NCBI GenBank assembly: GCA_036269135.1
Contig: DATASQ010000011.1
Location: 1-64,000, forward strand
Direction: 5' to 3'
From: Palsa-343 sp036269135
GTDB taxonomy: Bacteria; Acidobacteriota; Terriglobia; Terriglobales; Acidobacteriaceae
DNA length: 64,000 nt
Positions 63,701 to 64,000 of this stretch are shown piece by piece. A program made the translations under genes and the position numbers. The notes under the pieces were generated by a model, which saw only the letters and a program-made list of their open reading frames with translations, was not told the origin of the DNA and did not search any database. Every line of letters starts with the position of its first letter. Within the stretch, counting starts at the first letter, position 1.

Positions 63701-64000
63701 TCGCCGTCCGTCACCCGGGAAGGCGCATATTTCGACGGGAACAAAGCCACCGCCGTCAGTTGCAGCGATCAGGTGGATGTCGGAGCGAAGTCAGGAGCTG
63801 CATCCCGGCCGACCTGGCTCTTCAGTTGCTCCCCGGCTGTCGCGGAGAAACACAGCGCACCAGTCATCTTCGAGGCACGGGTCTCCAATACCGCAATCGG
63901 GAATGCCGCCACCGAGACAATCGCCTCGGCAGCGACCATCGCCCCAAAAGCGCCGATGGTGATCCTCTCGGGGACCGCCACGATTGTTACGATCGCGCCT
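60719..64000 (+). CDS. Very large secreted beta-helix-like protein (3' end outside window)
   Basis: An open frame of at least 1,094 codons runs from the ATG at 60719 to the last base without a stop. Residues about 42-66 (GALFAIVWLSCAIACIAQSG) look like a signal peptide, so the true start may be the GTG at 60845, giving a short N-region. A proline- and serine-rich spacer (about 180-225) precedes a module with AAINACLNDRSLPF, TGAVVCDARSLIS and IEIGANNLQQAVLLPD, shared with the lipoprotein at 55654. A fibronectin-like segment (YYMVEQYRTGDGHSLPSSEV) and a repetitive beta region follow (VFFYNRSAIGSIYNTCYDAG, IYNTC and NTSPAA turns), rich in Gly, Ser, Thr and with paired Cys. No enzyme motif was identified. 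It may be a polysaccharide lyase, adhesin or matrix protein. Confidence 0.78.
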   Translation, partial: MASPILITGLRRPGNPRLSPKETLPGPPRSGAQCPFRFFLRGVEPGHGAPTGALFAIVWLSCAIACIAQSGLPAQISADSHRSFVLTGAGVQSAPAVSPDETGIRCRFTGRVIAGSHQITEVPASDFQCLALGQTVSTTTPHGHMVPVLPAGTTINALLPPTTQDGAGAVGISKLPNFSYSYSFTALGAPAALGMTPEPSPSEGSRYLPASAPSPGTGPSDSGIVSGVIADVRTRYPHEPTAGAAINACLNDRSLPFSTGAVVCDARSLISEAGGDALSGPDPIEIGANNLQQAVLLPDNGVLSLNTRANYLATPPAPRVTAVPGTGSLPAGTYYMVEQYRTGDGHSLPSSEVVTTLSGTGELQIGTPGQCPRYTGGIDIAVSTEKTGGSGAELIDLNLACGSGTYTLGNPGVIHYPGSPPPPYFIATADGITNRLSNYKLNSQTVLVVGDPVSGPCIPSGATITDIDPQARSVTLSDRTTRGCSETHVYLATPLPAIILHEDHSSLYALSGSQGGLKIIADGVMSNMFATTGNGYSVLQHVFFYNRSAIGSIYNTCYDAGAYAGSVRDHVLCYGNTSPAATSGHTESGLYITGQYSDVDWYDPNLTCTSRATQCVALTIQGSPMTAGDTESIHAVNFWGGLISTMQRTPAMVIAGRPATGPYVAGPVTTYFPSAVYGINFKGTSFELGIQNPCGIRLTDVSQVIFDGSPIVGTARTTGSAICLHATASNGGIPNSYGIAITPGTSVTGWWEGLVANYVNGSLEEPVVTSGGRGYTSNPSCRVIGRGHDSTCSALASDGRVVRVSVSPGYGWFQPAIAVEGGGGSGAAATVPVKPQISTIPANQVFVHGWSYGSGVDRPGFARTLTGEALELDPESPLKTYSSITLSAASPAYHDANGNIHNYGIPVGLSMLASTWNSKASGPVNSAWTWNVVPNSSTSADPGTTMTLTDQTTDPGPVSLNFNLGQTPGGSFRVNTPHIIFHAPIAAGSAGNQDSPSVTREGAYFDGNKATAVSCSDQVDVGAKSGAASRPTWLFSCSPAVAEKHSAPVIFEARVSNTAIGNAATETIASAATIAPKAPMVILSGTATIVTIAP

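Overview
The window reads as a chromosomal segment of a GC-rich Gram-negative bacterium. The overall style suggests Acidobacteriota, class Terriglobia: GC-rich coding DNA, a propeller-type hybrid sensor kinase, a GH3 enzyme, an outer-membrane polysaccharide export system, tRNA-Gly(CCC) and CIRCE-controlled groESL. That placement is inference from gene content; no 16S rRNA gene is present. About 49 protein genes and one tRNA are supported. Both window edges cut a gene: a peroxiredoxin on the left and a very large secreted protein on the right.

Region 1 (1-10.4 kb) is housekeeping and catabolism: peroxiredoxin, SRPBCC protein, a small NTF2-like secreted protein, YceI, malic enzyme, HAD hydrolase, a RibB-RibA fusion with a damaged RibA half, a C45/phospholipase-B-like hydrolase, and a GH3 beta-glycosidase. 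Region 2 (10.4-12.7 kb) is a scar-like accessory patch. It holds a perfect 17-bp-arm hairpin, a roughly 72-bp repeat present twice, the broken start of an exbD gene between the repeats, and an unrecognised two-gene cassette.

Region 3 (12.7-18.7 kb) has groES-groEL with a CIRCE operator overlapping its promoter, an aldose-epimerase-like lipoprotein, purU, a family-5 uracil-DNA glycosylase, a 50-residue DUF3309 membrane peptide and tRNA-Gly. Region 4 (19-31 kb, minus strand) holds two tight operons. One is a signalling unit: giant hybrid kinase, then a receiver overlapping by ATGA, then a GAF-SpoIIE phosphatase. The other is an ABC export unit: ATPase, FtsX-type permease and a CrtC/AttH lipocalin-like protein, all overlapping.

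Region 5 (31.2-64 kb) is a large exopolysaccharide locus of the Wzx/Wzy type. UDP-glucose dehydrogenase makes a precursor. A WcaJ-like phosphotransferase primes the lipid carrier. A WecG/TagA enzyme and several GT2, GT4 and WbsX-type proteins would build the repeat. An epimerase, a methyltransferase, a PhyH oxygenase and an acyltransferase would modify it. Wzx flips it, an O-antigen-ligase-like protein polymerises it, and a Wza/Wzc-like pair with a degenerate BY-kinase-like ATPase exports it. A LuxR-type regulator, a PilZ-like protein and an ExeA-like ATPase are the probable control parts. Two secreted proteins with a common cysteine-containing module (a Gly/Ser-linker lipoprotein at 55.7-57.0 kb and a protein of at least 1,094 codons at the right edge) look like cell-surface partners of the polysaccharide.

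The most interesting signals are this secreted-protein pair; the unknown two-gene cassette; the repeat-flanked exbD scar; four genes with a -10 box 6-7 nt before the start codon (leaderless expression); possible CTG starts; and several proteins whose catalytic residues look lost (RibA half, second receiver, CpsD-like P-loop).
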